64,000 nt of DNA. Source: Saprospiraceae bacterium (lineage in GTDB: Bacteria; Bacteroidota; Bacteroidia; Chitinophagales; Saprospiraceae). Position 1 is the first letter of the stretch. Each line of letters opens with the position of its first letter. The stretch is taken from positions 124,001 through 188,000 of the forward strand of contig JADKAE010000004.1 in NCBI GenBank assembly GCA_016715405.1, written 5' to 3'. Positions 36,034 to 45,355 of this stretch are shown here, in pieces. The notes beneath the pieces were generated by a model that saw nothing but the letters and a program-made list of their open reading frames with translations, was not told where the DNA came from and did not search any database. The position numbers and the translations under genes are program-made.

Positions 36034-38163
36034 TTAGCCGTGTGTTTCCGCCACCTCCGCTTTATGCGCTTCGATCAGCTTTTGCTGAATATCATTGGGA
36101 ACGGGGCTGTACTCTGAAAACTTGAGGCTGAACTTAGCCCGTCCCTGCGTAAGCGAACGCAGCGTAGAAGAATACATATACAACTCGGCCAGTGGCGCGC
36201 GGGCGATAATTTTCTGATAGTGCCCGTCGGAGTCCATCCCGAGAATGATCGCGCGGCGCGTTTGCAAGTCGCCCATCACATCGCCCATCACATCGTCGGA
36301 GCAGAGAATCTCCAGGTTGTAAATCGGTTCCAGCAATTGCGGGCCTGCATTGGTAAAGGCTTCGCGGAAGGCTTGTATAGAGGCGAGCATAAAGGCCATA
36401 TCGTTGGAGTCTACCGGGTGCATCTTGCCGTCGAAGATACTCACGCGGATATCCTGGCAATAAGAACCCGTGAGCGGGCCTTCTTCCATTTTAGACATAA
36501 TACCCTTTTTGATCGCGCTTGAAAACTTGGCGTCGATCGAGCCGCCCACAATACACCATAAGTAAGCCAGTTTGCCGCCCCAGGGTAAGTTCTCGATGTC
36601 CGTATTTTTTACGGTAAGTTCGGAAGGGTTGGGCATGCCTTCGTGGAAAGGCTCTATACGCATGTGCACTTCGGCAAATTGGCCGGCGCCGCCCGTTTGT
36701 TTCTTATGGCGGAACATCGTATTGGCCATCTTGGTGATCGTCTCGCGGTAGGCGATTCTCGGGCGGATAAAGTCCATCGTCACACCCTGTGTGCGTTCTA
36801 CCCTGTTTTTAACGATTTCGAGGTGCAACTGGCCCTGTCCGTGCAGCAAGGTCTGCTTAAGCGTTTGCGATTGTTCGAGGATCAGCGTAGGGTCCTCTTC
36901 TGCGATGGCGTGCAGTGCCTTCATCAGCTTCTCCATGTCGTTTTTGTTGGGAGGCTGCACAGCCACAGTCACGCGTGGGTCGGGGAAATGCATCGGCTCG
37001 ATGCGGCGGTCGTTGCCTTTGGGGTTGAGTGTTTGGTTGGTGTGCGTGTTTTTGAGTTTCACTGTTACGCCGACATCACCGGCCCGTAGCTCATTCACCG
37101 GTTCGCGGTCTTTGCCATTGGAGATATAGAGTTGGCCAAATCGCTCTGCGGTGCGGTTATTGGCGTTCACCAATTCGTCGCCGGCGCGCAACACGCCCGA
37201 GTAGACTTTAAAATAAGAAACCGTACCCACTTTGGGTTCTGTAACGGTTTTGTAAATAAAAACAGTGGCATCGCCTGCGGGGTCGCAGGGAAGCGTACCG
37301 CCTCCTTCGAGATCGGCGGCGGGGCGGTCGGCAGGCGAGGGCAAACATCGTTGATAAAGCCCATGATGCGGCCGCTGCCCATGTTATTCGTAGAAGAGCA
37401 GCAGAATACCGGAAAGATCTGCTGGTTGGCAATCGCAATGCGAAGCCCCATCGACAGATCTTCTTCTGAAGCGTACCCTGCTCAAAAATCGCTCCATCAA
37501 ACCCTCTTCGTTTTCGGCAGCAGCCTCTACCAGGGCGTTGTGCATAGCCAGGGCGCGGTCTTTCTCGGCATCGGGAATGGGTTTTCTTTTCGGGTTTGCG
37601 CCGCCGGCGGGAAATACATAGGTAGTCATGCGCAGCACGTCGACAATCGTATTAAAGCCCGTGCCGGCATTGAGCGGGTATTGGATGGGAATGACCCTGT
37701 GGCCGAAGCGGCTGCGAGCCTGTTCCAGTGTAGTGTCGTAATCAGCTTTTTCGGAATCAAGTTGGTTGATGACAAAAATGGTAGGCGCTTTAAAGCGCTC
37801 GATATATTCCCATATCAGCTCCGTGCCTACTTCCACGCCGCTTTTGGCATTGAGCAACATGACCGCCGTATCGGCAACCTTGAGCGAAGATACTACCTCG
37901 CCTACAAAATCGTCAAAACCCGGCGTGTCAATAACATTGATTTTGGATTCTTTCCAGGTGTCGTGCAAAAGCGTACTGAATATAGAATTGCCGCGTTCGT
38001 GCTCTATATCGGTATAATCGGAAACGGTATTTCCTTCTTCCACTTTGCCCCTGCGTCCTATCGTCTTTGACTCATACAGCATGGTTTCTGCAAAAGTGGT
38101 TTTGCCTGCCCCCGGGTGGCCCAACAATACGACGTTTCTGATGTGTTTGGTATCGAAGCTCAT
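36034..38163 (-). CDS. elongation factor G-like GTPase (EF-G2 type), multiply frameshifted
   Basis: Protein of about 710 residues. The G domain has G1 GHPGAGKTT in place of GHVDAGKTT, a switch region DIEHERGNSIF, G3 DTPGFDDF and G4 INQLD, where canonical EF-G has NKMD. EF-G domains II-V follow (AGDVGVTVKLKNTHTNQTL, GQGQLHLEIVKNR, VPNDIQQKLIEAH). The deviations place it with EF-G-like paralogues and not the main translocase. At least three breaks lie between 37345 and 37490; corrected sequence reads SMGLRIAIANQQIFPVF and SPADRPAADLEGGGTLPCDP. Its role may be in ribosome recycling or stress translation, by analogy only. Confidence 0.82.
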
Positions 38164-38396
38164 AAGCCATTATACTTTTGATGTGATCAATGAAGTCGCT
38201 CTATCGTAGCAATCGTTTTTAGCGCAATGAAAATATCAAAAGAATGGAAACGAGCAAAATAATCAACGGTGTTTTGTCACTTTTCACAAATAAAACTAAA
38301 CCCCAGTTATAATTCTTACCTCCAGGTTTAGCACCTGAAGTCTCTATTCAACGAATGAATCGCAAATATATGATGCGTTTGGCGAAAAAAAAATAG

Positions 38397-38606
38397 TTAA
38401 TCAATGAACCCGTTTTCCTGCAGCACCCCTATTGCGGCTTCTGCTTTGTCATCCGGCACGATAAGCTCGGCCTCTCCAATAGCTGGGAAGTTGGGGTCGG
38501 GACCACGATAAATATGGCTCTCTATGCCGTTTTGCTTGAGCGCGTCTTCCGCTAATTTGGCTTGAAATACATCAGCGGCAATAAACACTTTCGTCCACCC
38601 TTCCAT
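38397..38606 (-). CDS. DUF2007 small signalling-type protein
   Basis: The 69-residue protein MEGWTKVFIAADVFQAKLAED ... is a single DUF2007 domain, ending ELIVPDDKAEAAIGVLQENG. These ferredoxin-like small domains are called putative prokaryotic signal-transducing proteins; no ligand is established to my knowledge. It stands alone between the EF-G-like gene and the cytochrome gene. The frame is intact and the length fits the family. Confidence 0.75.
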   Translation of the reverse strand: MEGWTKVFIAADVFQAKLAEDALKQNGIESHIYRGPDPNFPAIGEAELIVPDDKAEAAIGVLQENGFID

Positions 38607-38805
38607 AATGTATTGGTTTTAAGTTGATAAATTAGAAACGCCGCACTTAATTGGGCGTTTTGATTAGGACTTTTTGTAAATTTACAACAATTGACTGAAA
38701 AACTCAATGACAGCAACTCATTTTACCCCCCCTCTTGCTCAGATAAATAACTACAAAACGAATACCTGAATTGTGAGTTGATACGTATTATTTCATAACC
38801 AACTT

Positions 38806-38813
38806 TAAATTTG
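38806..38813 (+). promoter_or_regulatory. -7 promoter element TAAATTTG of the cytochrome c gene
   Basis: TAAATTTG matches TAnnTTTG and ends 10 nt before the ATG. A degenerate FNR-like sequence, TTGAT-ACGT-ATTAT (38778-38791), lies about 35 bp upstream of the expected start. Confidence 0.4.
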
Positions 38814-38823
38814 AACACCGATC

Positions 38824-39786
38824 ATGAAAAAAGTGCTTAAAGTAGTTGCCTGGCTGCTGGGCATCGTCTTACTCATTGTAGCCGGCGTGGCTGCCTGGAT
38901 CAATTTCGCCCCTGCACCCACGTACGATCCGCCGACTATTCCCGAACTCAAGGTAGAAGTTACGCCCGAACGAGTCGCCCAAGGGGCTAAAATTGCCTCC
39001 ATGCAATGCGTCATCTGCCATACAGGCAGCGACGGCAAGCTTAGCGGCCAGATCCTCAAAGACTCTCCCAAGGCTTTTGGGAAATTTCATTCGGCTAATA
39101 TTACTAAACATCCCGACAGGGGTATTGGTAAGTGGACCGACGGAGAGATCTATTATTTCCTGCGCACCAGCGTGCGCAAAGACGGCAGATTTGCCACCCC
39201 CGCTATGCCTAAATTCCCTAAAGCCGCCGACGAAGACCTCTATTCCGTGATCGCCTGGTTGCGGTCAGACGATCAGCGCCTGGAACCCAGCGAAAGGGGC
39301 TCGCACCCCCAGGAACTCACCTTCCTGGCCAAGGCATTGATGAAATTTGTATTCCGACCCTATCCTTTCCCCACGGAGCCCATCCCCCTGCCCGATACTG
39401 CCAATGCAGTTGAGCTGGGACGCTATCTGGCCACCGGCCTGTATGGCTGTTACGATTGCCATTCTGCCGATTTTGCCACCAATAACGCACTCGAACCCGA
39501 AAAATCAGTTGGATTTTTTGGCGGCGGCAATCCCATGCTCGATATGGAAGGCAACGTGATGCCCTCCGCAAATATCACCCCCGACCCGGAAACCGGTATC
39601 GGCAGTTGGACGGAAGAACAGTTTGTGCAAACTGTGAAACACGGCAGAAGACCCGATGGCACCTCTATTCGCTATCCTATGCTGCCGCATACGCCCCTTA
39701 CCGACGGCGAGGTGAAGGCCATCTATGCCTACCTGCGCACGGTGCCGCCTGTCAAAAATAAGGTGGAACGACCCGCGTTTGATTGA
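38824..39786 (+). CDS. dihaem cytochrome c, membrane anchored
   Basis: An uncleaved or signal-anchor N-terminus (VVAWLLGIVLLIVAGVAAWI) is followed by two cytochrome c domains with haem motifs CVICH (about residue 62) and CYDCH (about residue 216). Each has a downstream candidate Met ligand region (ATPAMPKFPKAADEDLYSVIAWL and RYPMLPHTPLTDGEVKAIYAYL). It is an electron carrier on the periplasmic side, similar to the cytochrome subunits that serve dehydrogenases. No dehydrogenase is adjacent, so the partner is unknown. The frame is intact. Confidence 0.88.
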   Translation: MKKVLKVVAWLLGIVLLIVAGVAAWINFAPAPTYDPPTIPELKVEVTPERVAQGAKIASMQCVICHTGSDGKLSGQILKDSPKAFGKFHSANITKHPDRGIGKWTDGEIYYFLRTSVRKDGRFATPAMPKFPKAADEDLYSVIAWLRSDDQRLEPSERGSHPQELTFLAKALMKFVFRPYPFPTEPIPLPDTANAVELGRYLATGLYGCYDCHSADFATNNALEPEKSVGFFGGGNPMLDMEGNVMPSANITPDPETGIGSWTEEQFVQTVKHGRRPDGTSIRYPMLPHTPLTDGEVKAIYAYLRTVPPVKNKVERPAFD

Positions 39787-39865
39787 TTTCGGAATGCGGA
39801 TTTCGGAATGCGGATTTATCTCTGAACAATCCGCAATCCGAAATCCAAAATCCGAAATCCAGAAT
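39787..39865. repeat. word-array hairpin (GCGGATTTCGG / CCGAAATCC), copy 2
   Basis: The left arm repeats TTTCGGAATGCGGA and the right arm repeats AATCCGCAATCCGAAATCC, with the loop TATCTCTGAACAA. The loop is nearly identical to that of copy 1 at 35957-36032, so the two are related copies and not independent inventions. It follows the cytochrome c stop. Confidence 0.7.
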
Positions 39866-39919
39866 TCCACACAACCATGGCGCCCTTTTTGCCGTCTTTG
39901 CCTTATATCGCAGAATTAT

Positions 39920-39950
39920 TTGCGCTGAATCATAAAAAACGGTAACTTTG
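39920..39950 (+). promoter_or_regulatory. promoter of the bamD operon (TTG-N20-TAACTTTG)
   Basis: TTG (39920-39922) and TAACTTTG (39943-39950) are spaced by 20 nt, an exact match to the Bacteroidota consensus. The -7 box ends 7 nt before the bamD ATG, implying a leaderless or nearly leaderless transcript. Confidence 0.6.
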
Positions 39951-39957
39951 CGCACTT

Positions 39958-40782
39958 ATGAAAATGAGGCATCTATTAATTGTATTTTGTTTGGGGGCAA
40001 TCGGGTGGGCTACATCCTGCAAAAGCGAGTTTGAACGCATCAGGGCTAGCGGCGATCCAGCCGCCATGTACACCAAAGCCACCGATTATTACGACAAGGG
40101 CGAATACCAAAAAGCGCAGGCGCTCTACGAATTGGTGATAAGCAGTTATCGCGGGCGCAAAGAAGCAGAGGATATCTCGTATCGCTACGCATACACCTAT
40201 TACCACCTGGGCCAGTATATCCTGGCGGCTTATTATTTCAAGAATTTTGTGCAAACATTCGGCGCCAGCACCAAACGCGAAGAAGCGGATTACATGGCTG
40301 CATACTCAAATTACCAGCTTTCACCCAGTTTTCGCCTCGACCAGTCGTACACAATTAGTGCCATAGAAGGCCTTCAACTGTTTGTAAGCACCTACCCGCA
40401 AAGCGAAAAAGTGGCCGATTGCAATAGACTGATAGACGAAATGCGCAAAAAACTGGAGCGCAAAGCTTACGAAGAGGCCAATTTGTACTTTGACCTGCGG
40501 AGTTACCAGTCGGCTATCCAAACCTATGAAAACCTACTGAAAGACTACCCCGAAACCGACAATGCAGAACGGGTGCGCTATATGATTGCCCGCTCGGCCT
40601 ATCTGCTGGCTATAAACAGTTTTGTTGAAAAACAGGAACCTCGATTCAGAGAAGCTATCAACTACTCGACCGAATTCCTGGAGCGCTACCCCAAAAGCGA
40701 ATTCAAAAATGAAGTTTCGTCGTTTTACGATAATTCCAGAAAAAAATTAAATCAATTGACGAATGTCGGATATCAAAACTAA
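39958..40782 (+). CDS. bamD: outer membrane assembly lipoprotein BamD
   Basis: The lipobox WATSC (Cys about 21) is followed by TPR-like helices: AMYTKATDYYDKGEYQKAQALYELV, RYAYTYYHLGQYILAAYYF and YFDLRSYQSAIQTYENLLKDYP. Length (274 residues) and order fit BamD, the essential lipoprotein partner of BamA in outer-membrane protein insertion. It heads the conserved order bamD-rpoZ-coaBC-DUF4835 and its last 20 nt overlap the rpoZ start. A clear promoter lies just upstream. Confidence 0.88.
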   Translation: MKMRHLLIVFCLGAIGWATSCKSEFERIRASGDPAAMYTKATDYYDKGEYQKAQALYELVISSYRGRKEAEDISYRYAYTYYHLGQYILAAYYFKNFVQTFGASTKREEADYMAAYSNYQLSPSFRLDQSYTISAIEGLQLFVSTYPQSEKVADCNRLIDEMRKKLERKAYEEANLYFDLRSYQSAIQTYENLLKDYPETDNAERVRYMIARSAYLLAINSFVEKQEPRFREAINYSTEFLERYPKSEFKNEVSSFYDNSRKKLNQLTNVGYQN

Positions 40783-41119
40783 AGTGCAGGGCCTGGACCC
40801 CAACGTGAGAGCCCGCAATCTAACCCAGCTCGTAAAAGATACGGGCAACATCTACGAGGTAATGGCTATCATTACCAAACGCGCCAAGCAATTGGCCGTG
40901 GATATCAAACACGAGTTGCACCAGAAGCTCGAAGAATTTGCCGTGAGCTCTGATACGATCGAGGAGATCAACGAAAACAAAGAGCAAATCGAGATCTCTA
41001 AATTTTACGAGCGTTTGCCCAATCCGGCTATCATCGCTACCGAAGAGTATCTCGACGGCGAGATTTATTACCGGTACCAGGACAAGAAGAAGCGCAAGCC
41101 ACTCAACAGCGGCGAATAA
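40763..41119 (+). CDS. rpoZ: DNA-directed RNA polymerase omega subunit (Bacteroidota type)
   Basis: The 118-residue protein has the Bacteroidota omega pattern: a short N-terminal segment (ARNLTQLVKDTGNIYEVMAIITKRAKQLA), where the conserved RAxxLA-like helix contacts beta prime, and a longer C-terminal extension with YERLPNPAIIATEEYLDGEIYYRYQ. Omega assists RNA polymerase assembly. It overlaps bamD by 20 nt and precedes coaBC by 13 nt, so the operon is tightly coupled. Confidence 0.88.
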   Translation: MSDIKTKVQGLDPNVRARNLTQLVKDTGNIYEVMAIITKRAKQLAVDIKHELHQKLEEFAVSSDTIEEINENKEQIEISKFYERLPNPAIIATEEYLDGEIYYRYQDKKKRKPLNSGE

Positions 41120-41132
41120 GTTATTCTGACCT

Positions 41133-42329
41133 TTGAAAGGCAAGAAGATCATTGTGGGGGTCACCGGCAGCATCGCCGCCTACAAAGCGGCCACGCTCGT
41201 CAGGCTGCTGGTGAAGGCAGGCGCCGAAGTCAGGGTGCTCATGACGCCCGCTGCCCAGCAATTTATCAGCCCGCTTACCCTGGCCACCCTCTCCAAACAT
41301 CCTGTACATAGCGAGATCAGCTCCGAATCGGCCTGGAATAATCACGTCGAAATGGGCCTGTGGGCCGATGCCCTCGTGGTAGCCCCGCTTACCGCCTCTA
41401 CGCTGGCTAAAATGGCGCACGGCATTTGCGACAATATCCTCGTGGCCGTCTACCTCTCCGCCCGCTGTCCCGTATTTTTTGCCCCCGCCATGGATGTGGA
41501 TATGTGGGCGCATCGCTCCACACAAGACAACGTAAAACGCCTGCTCGATTGCGGCAACCACCTCATACCGGTAGGCGTAGGCGAATTGGCCAGCGGACTC
41601 ATCGGCGAAGGGCGTATGGCCGAGCCCGAAGATATTGTGGCCACCCTCGCCGCCCATTTTCAATCGGCAGATACCCTCAAAGGCCGCAAAGTGATGATCA
41701 CCGCCGGCCCTACCTACGAACCCATCGACCCCGTGCGCTTTATCGGCAACCGCTCCTCCGGCAAGATGGGCATAGCGCTGGCCGACGAGGCCGCCGCTCG
41801 CGGCGCCGAAGTGACGCTCATTCTGGGCCCTTCGTTTTACGGCCCTCAACACCCCGGCGTAACAACCATAGCTGTGCAAACCGCAGATGAGATGTACGAG
41901 GCCGCCCTCATGCATTTTCCCGGCAGCGACGTGGCCATACTTTCAGCCGCAGTGGCCGATTACCGGCCGCAGGATACCGCCAACCAGAAACTCAAAAAAA
42001 TAGCCGATACGCTGCCCATTCAATTGGTGAAAAACCCCGATATCGCCGCCGAACTGGGGCGCCTAAAAACCACAAAGCAGCTCATCGTCGGCTTTGCGCT
42101 GGAAACAAACGACGAAATACCCAACGCAAAGGCCAAAATGGAAAAGAAAAACTTCGACTTCATCGTCCTGAACTCCCTCAACGACCCCGGCGCCGGCTTC
42201 GTGCACGATACCAACAAGATTTCTATTCTGCATCGAAACAATAAGATATTGCATTTCGAGTTAAAAAGTAAAACCGCGGTGGCCGCCGATATCATTGATG
42301 AGGTGGCAACACTGCTTTCCGATTTTTAA
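41133..42329 (+). CDS. coaBC: bifunctional phosphopantothenoylcysteine decarboxylase / phosphopantothenate-cysteine ligase
   Basis: The enzyme performs two consecutive steps of coenzyme A synthesis. The N-terminal flavoprotein (CoaC) domain reads KIIVGVTGSIAAYKAATLVRLL and contains the active His in WNNHVEMGLWAD and the FAPAMDVDMW loop. The C-terminal CoaB domain begins near KVMITAGPTYEPIDPVRFIGN and includes the lysine-rich KKIADTLPIQLVKNPDI. The start is TTG. It is 398 residues, normal length, with an intact frame. Confidence 0.93.
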   Translation: MKGKKIIVGVTGSIAAYKAATLVRLLVKAGAEVRVLMTPAAQQFISPLTLATLSKHPVHSEISSESAWNNHVEMGLWADALVVAPLTASTLAKMAHGICDNILVAVYLSARCPVFFAPAMDVDMWAHRSTQDNVKRLLDCGNHLIPVGVGELASGLIGEGRMAEPEDIVATLAAHFQSADTLKGRKVMITAGPTYEPIDPVRFIGNRSSGKMGIALADEAAARGAEVTLILGPSFYGPQHPGVTTIAVQTADEMYEAALMHFPGSDVAILSAAVADYRPQDTANQKLKKIADTLPIQLVKNPDIAAELGRLKTTKQLIVGFALETNDEIPNAKAKMEKKNFDFIVLNSLNDPGAGFVHDTNKISILHRNNKILHFELKSKTAVAADIIDEVATLLSDF

Positions 42330-42347
42330 TCGACACAAATAGGTACA

Positions 42348-43262
42348 ATGAATAATTTTGGACTAAAACTGGCTTCCTTCATTCTGGTTGTCGCAGCCTT
42401 TATGGGCAGCGCACAAGCCCAGGAACTCAACGCCACCGTCAAGATCAATACGCAAAAGCTGCAGACGGCAGACCCCAGGGTATTTGAAACGCTGGAACAG
42501 ACGCTTCGCGAATTTCTCAATAGCCAGAAATGGACCGAAGACGTGTTTGACAACCCCGAGCGCATCAATTGCAATTTTATCCTCACTATTCAGGAAGAAC
42601 GCTCGGCTACGTCTTTTAAAGCTGAATTGGCCGTGCAATCATCCCGGCCTATCTACGGCTCCGACCAGGAGACTCCGCTGTTGAATTACCTCGACAAAGA
42701 GCTTACATTCGAATACGAACAATTTCAGCCCCTGGTATATTCCAAAAACGCGTATAATGACAACCTCTCTTCGGTATTGTCATTTTACGTATATGTCATC
42801 CTCGGGCTCGATTACGATTCTTTTGCCGCCCTGGGAGGTGAGCGTTATTTCCAGACGGCCCAGGAAATAGTCAACAACGTGCCCTCCAACGTAACCGCCG
42901 CCAACCCGGGTTGGCGCTCGATGGAAAGCAACCGCAACCGCTTCTGGCTGATCGAAAACCTCTTGTCGCCCCGGGTACGCCCCTTGCGCCAGGCTATCTA
43001 CGACTACCACCGCCAGGGCCTCGATATCATGCCGGAGAATGTAGACAACGGCCGCGCCAATATCTCCCTCGCCCTCGAACAACTCGACAAGGTGAACCAG
43101 GCCTACCCCAATGCGATGATCGTGCAGCTATTCAGCAACGCCAAAGCCAACGAAATTATAGAGATCTTCAAAAGAGGCACGATGGCCCAGCAGGACCGCG
43201 TAATTCAGATTATGACTAAGGTGGATGCCACGAATTCGGCGAAGTATAGGGCGATAAAGTGA
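42348..43262 (+). CDS. DUF4835 family protein
   Basis: A signal peptide (LASFILVVAAFMGSAQAQ) precedes a 285-residue domain typical of DUF4835: ELNATVKINTQKLQ at the start, the central SFYVYVILGLDYDSFAALGGERYF, and the NRFWLIENLLSP segment. The family is exported and found almost only in Bacteroidota, consistently downstream of coaBC, and may have a role in the cell envelope; its biochemistry is not known to me. In many relatives recN follows; here the next gene is nadC on the other strand. Confidence 0.8.
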   Translation: MNNFGLKLASFILVVAAFMGSAQAQELNATVKINTQKLQTADPRVFETLEQTLREFLNSQKWTEDVFDNPERINCNFILTIQEERSATSFKAELAVQSSRPIYGSDQETPLLNYLDKELTFEYEQFQPLVYSKNAYNDNLSSVLSFYVYVILGLDYDSFAALGGERYFQTAQEIVNNVPSNVTAANPGWRSMESNRNRFWLIENLLSPRVRPLRQAIYDYHRQGLDIMPENVDNGRANISLALEQLDKVNQAYPNAMIVQLFSNAKANEIIEIFKRGTMAQQDRVIQIMTKVDATNSAKYRAIK

Positions 43263-43265
43263 TGG

Positions 43266-43337
43266 GCTGATTGTTTATGGGTTTATAGGTTTATGGGTTT
43301 ATTGATAAACATATAAACCCATAAACCCATAAACGGA
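43266..43337. repeat. word-array hairpin (GTTTATGGG / CCCATAAAC) between convergent genes
   Basis: The left arm repeats GTTTATGGG and the right arm repeats CCCATAAAC. The arms meet at TTGATAAACAT. It lies between the ends of the DUF4835 gene and nadC and could act as a bidirectional terminator. The vocabulary equals that at 18134-18223. Confidence 0.7.
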
Positions 43338-43345
43338 TACCCCAA

Positions 43346-44225
43346 TCAAACCACCTTCAAACTCATATCCAGGCTGGTTGCCGAATGCGTAAGCGCGCCC
43401 ACAGAGATATAATCCACGCCCGTTTGGGCTACGCGGCGCACATTGTGGATGGTGACGCCGCCGGAGGCTTCGGTTTCGAATCGTTTATCTACGGTAGCCA
43501 CGGCTTCTTCGAGCAGGGGTAATTCAAAATTGTCGAACATAATGCGGGTGATCTGGCCGACTTCGAGGGCTTCGGCGAGTTCTACCAGGTTGCGCACTTC
43601 GAGGGTGACGCCCAACTGGAGGTTGTTGGCTTTTTGATATTCAGCCACGCGCTGTACGGCCGGGGTAATCCCTCCGCAGGCGTCGATATGATTGTCTTTG
43701 ATCATTATCCAATCGTAGAGTCCTACGCGGTAATTGTGGCAGCCGCCGAGCTTGACGGCCCATTTTTCGAGGAAGCGGATCAGCGGCGTCGTTTTTCTCG
43801 TATCGAGGATTTTTACGGGCAAATCTTCTACTTCAAAAGCAAAATGGTTGCTGAGGGTAGCGATGCCGCTCATGCCGTTGCATGGTGTTGAGCGTCACGC
43901 GCTCGGCACGCAATAGCGCCTGTGTGTTGCATTCCACTTTGAAGGCGATATCGCCGTAATTGACCTCGCTGCCGTCGGCAATGAGCGATTCGAAAGTAGA
44001 AGAAGGGTCTACTTTTTCAAATATGCGGCGGGCTACTGCTACGCCGGCAATGACGCCCACGTCTTTTATCTTCAATTGCGCCTTGCTGCGCATATCGGGG
44101 GGAATACAAGCTTTTGACGTGTGGTCGCCGTCGCGCACGTCTTCGAATATGGCGCGGTCGATGAAATCATCGAGCAGCGCTGCCACGTCGGCAGGTAACG
44201 GAGAGGTTGTGCTCATAGTACTCAT
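43346..44225 (-). CDS. nadC: nicotinate-nucleotide diphosphorylase (quinolinate phosphoribosyltransferase), frameshifted
   Basis: The enzyme joins quinolinate and PRPP to nicotinate mononucleotide in NAD synthesis. N-terminal part: EDVRDGDHTSKACIPPD ... VGVIAGVAVARRIFE ... RAERVTLNTMQR. C-terminal part: SGIATLSNHFAFEV ... ILDTRKTTPLIRFLEKWAV ... GGCHNYRVGLYDWIMIKDNH ... RIMFDNF ... VTIHNVRRVAQTGVDYISVG. All PRPP and quinolinate site residues (DTRKT, KDNH) are visible. One break near 43878 separates the parts and is most likely a single-base error. Confidence 0.93.
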
Positions 44226-44227
44226 GG

Positions 44228-44330
44228 ATTTTTAACCACAGAGTTTCACTGAGTTTACACGGAGTTACACAGAGTGAGATTATACCCTCTGTGTAACTCC
44301 GTGTCCTCTGTGGTTAATAAAAATCTTTGT
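44228..44330. repeat. word-array hairpin (ACCACAGAG / CTCTGTGGT)
   Basis: The left arm TTAACCACAGAG...ACGGAGTTACACAGAG is complementary to CTCTGTGTAACTCCGTG...CTCTGTGGTTAA. This is a classic two-word array and lies between the nadC start and the PorT-like gene end. Very similar sequences are common in intergenic DNA of many environmental bacteria, from general familiarity. Confidence 0.7.
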
Positions 44331-44344
44331 CCAAGTCTTACGGA

Positions 44345-45066
44345 TCAGAACAAGATGCCCAGTTTCAGGGTAATCGCGTTGATGATAGCCTTGGCGTCTT
44401 CTTTGCGATTGCCGCGGGGGTCAAAAACCGTTCCGTTATCGTCGCTTACATCGGTAAAGCCGATCTGAAATCCTAAACCGGCTATCAGGCTGGTGCTCGT
44501 CGAAAGGCTGTATTCAATACCGCCGCCGACGCCCCACGACATGTAGATACCGTTGACTTCTTTGGTAATATTGAATTTTTCTTCGTTTTCACCCGATTGG
44601 CTCGGGTCGTTGATTACGCCGCGCGCCTGGGTTTTGATACCTATCGATATGCCGGGTTCGAGGAAATAGCGAATGTAGCCGAATTCGTTGGTGCGCATCT
44701 TGAGGCCGATCGGAATTTCCAGGTATTGCACGCCGTATTTGAGCTTGCTGCCATTGGAAAGCGAGTCGAGCGTAGACGGCAGGTCGGACTTGGTCCAGTA
44801 TTGTCCGCCGTAATCGTGTAGCAGCGTACCGCCGCTGTTGAAGGCAAATCCAGCCCTGTGCTGAGGGCGTAGTTTTCGCCGATAAGGTACTCGCCGATCA
44901 TACCTAGTTTCAAACCCAAATTGGTGCCGCTGGGGTTTATTTTGTTGTTGTTGGTCGACATCCAGGAAAAGGACGGACTCAATTGAAAGCCGAAGCGAAT
45001 ATCATCCTGTGCAGAAATTGTTAAAACATTGCACAAAAAGGCGGCAAGAATGACAATTTTTTTCAT
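44345..45066 (-). CDS. PorT-like outer-membrane beta-barrel protein (frameshifted)
   Basis: A signal peptide (MKKIVILAAFLCNVLTISAQ) is followed by barrel strands: RFGFQLSPSFSWMST, LGLKLGMIGEYLIGENYALSTGL, YLEIPIGLKMRTNEFGYIRYF, GIYMSWGVGGGIEYSL and LIAGLGFQIGFTDV. The pattern fits the PorT/OmpW-like barrels of Bacteroidota, which includes a T9SS component as well as many unrelated porins, so no specific role is claimed. A frame break lies near 44850. A 130-bp nested palindrome lies upstream. Confidence 0.7.
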
Positions 45067-45113
45067 TATTGCATTGTTTTTTGTAGACGCTGTAAAGTTA
45101 TACATCGCTTTGC

Positions 45114-45243
45114 GGTTACCAGAGGTGAAATCTTGACAAGTTTATTTTTTGCCCTGCAAGGCACAAAGCGCAGCGTAGCCCAAGCTACGGCGGCATTGTA
45201 ACGCGCAGGGCGAAAAAGAAAGGGACAAAATCCTCTGGTAACC
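45114..45243. repeat. 130-bp nested palindromic element
   Basis: The outer arms GGTTACCAGAGG (45114-45125) and CCTCTGGTAACC (45232-45243) are exact reverse complements. Inside lie a second pair TTTGCCCTGC/GCAGGGCGAAA and a third pair GCGTAGC/GCTACGGC around a 3-4-nt loop. It sits in non-coding DNA between the divergent PorT-like and gldB genes and may be a non-autonomous mobile element or a structured RNA. Confidence 0.65.
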
Positions 45244-45355
45244 GGGCGATAACAGGCTGAAAGATAGTTGGGCGTTTATCGGCAACTATTTTCAATGTTC
45301 CCCCCACGCGCCCGACAATACAGTGCAATATACCTTATCAAAAAACCCTATACGT

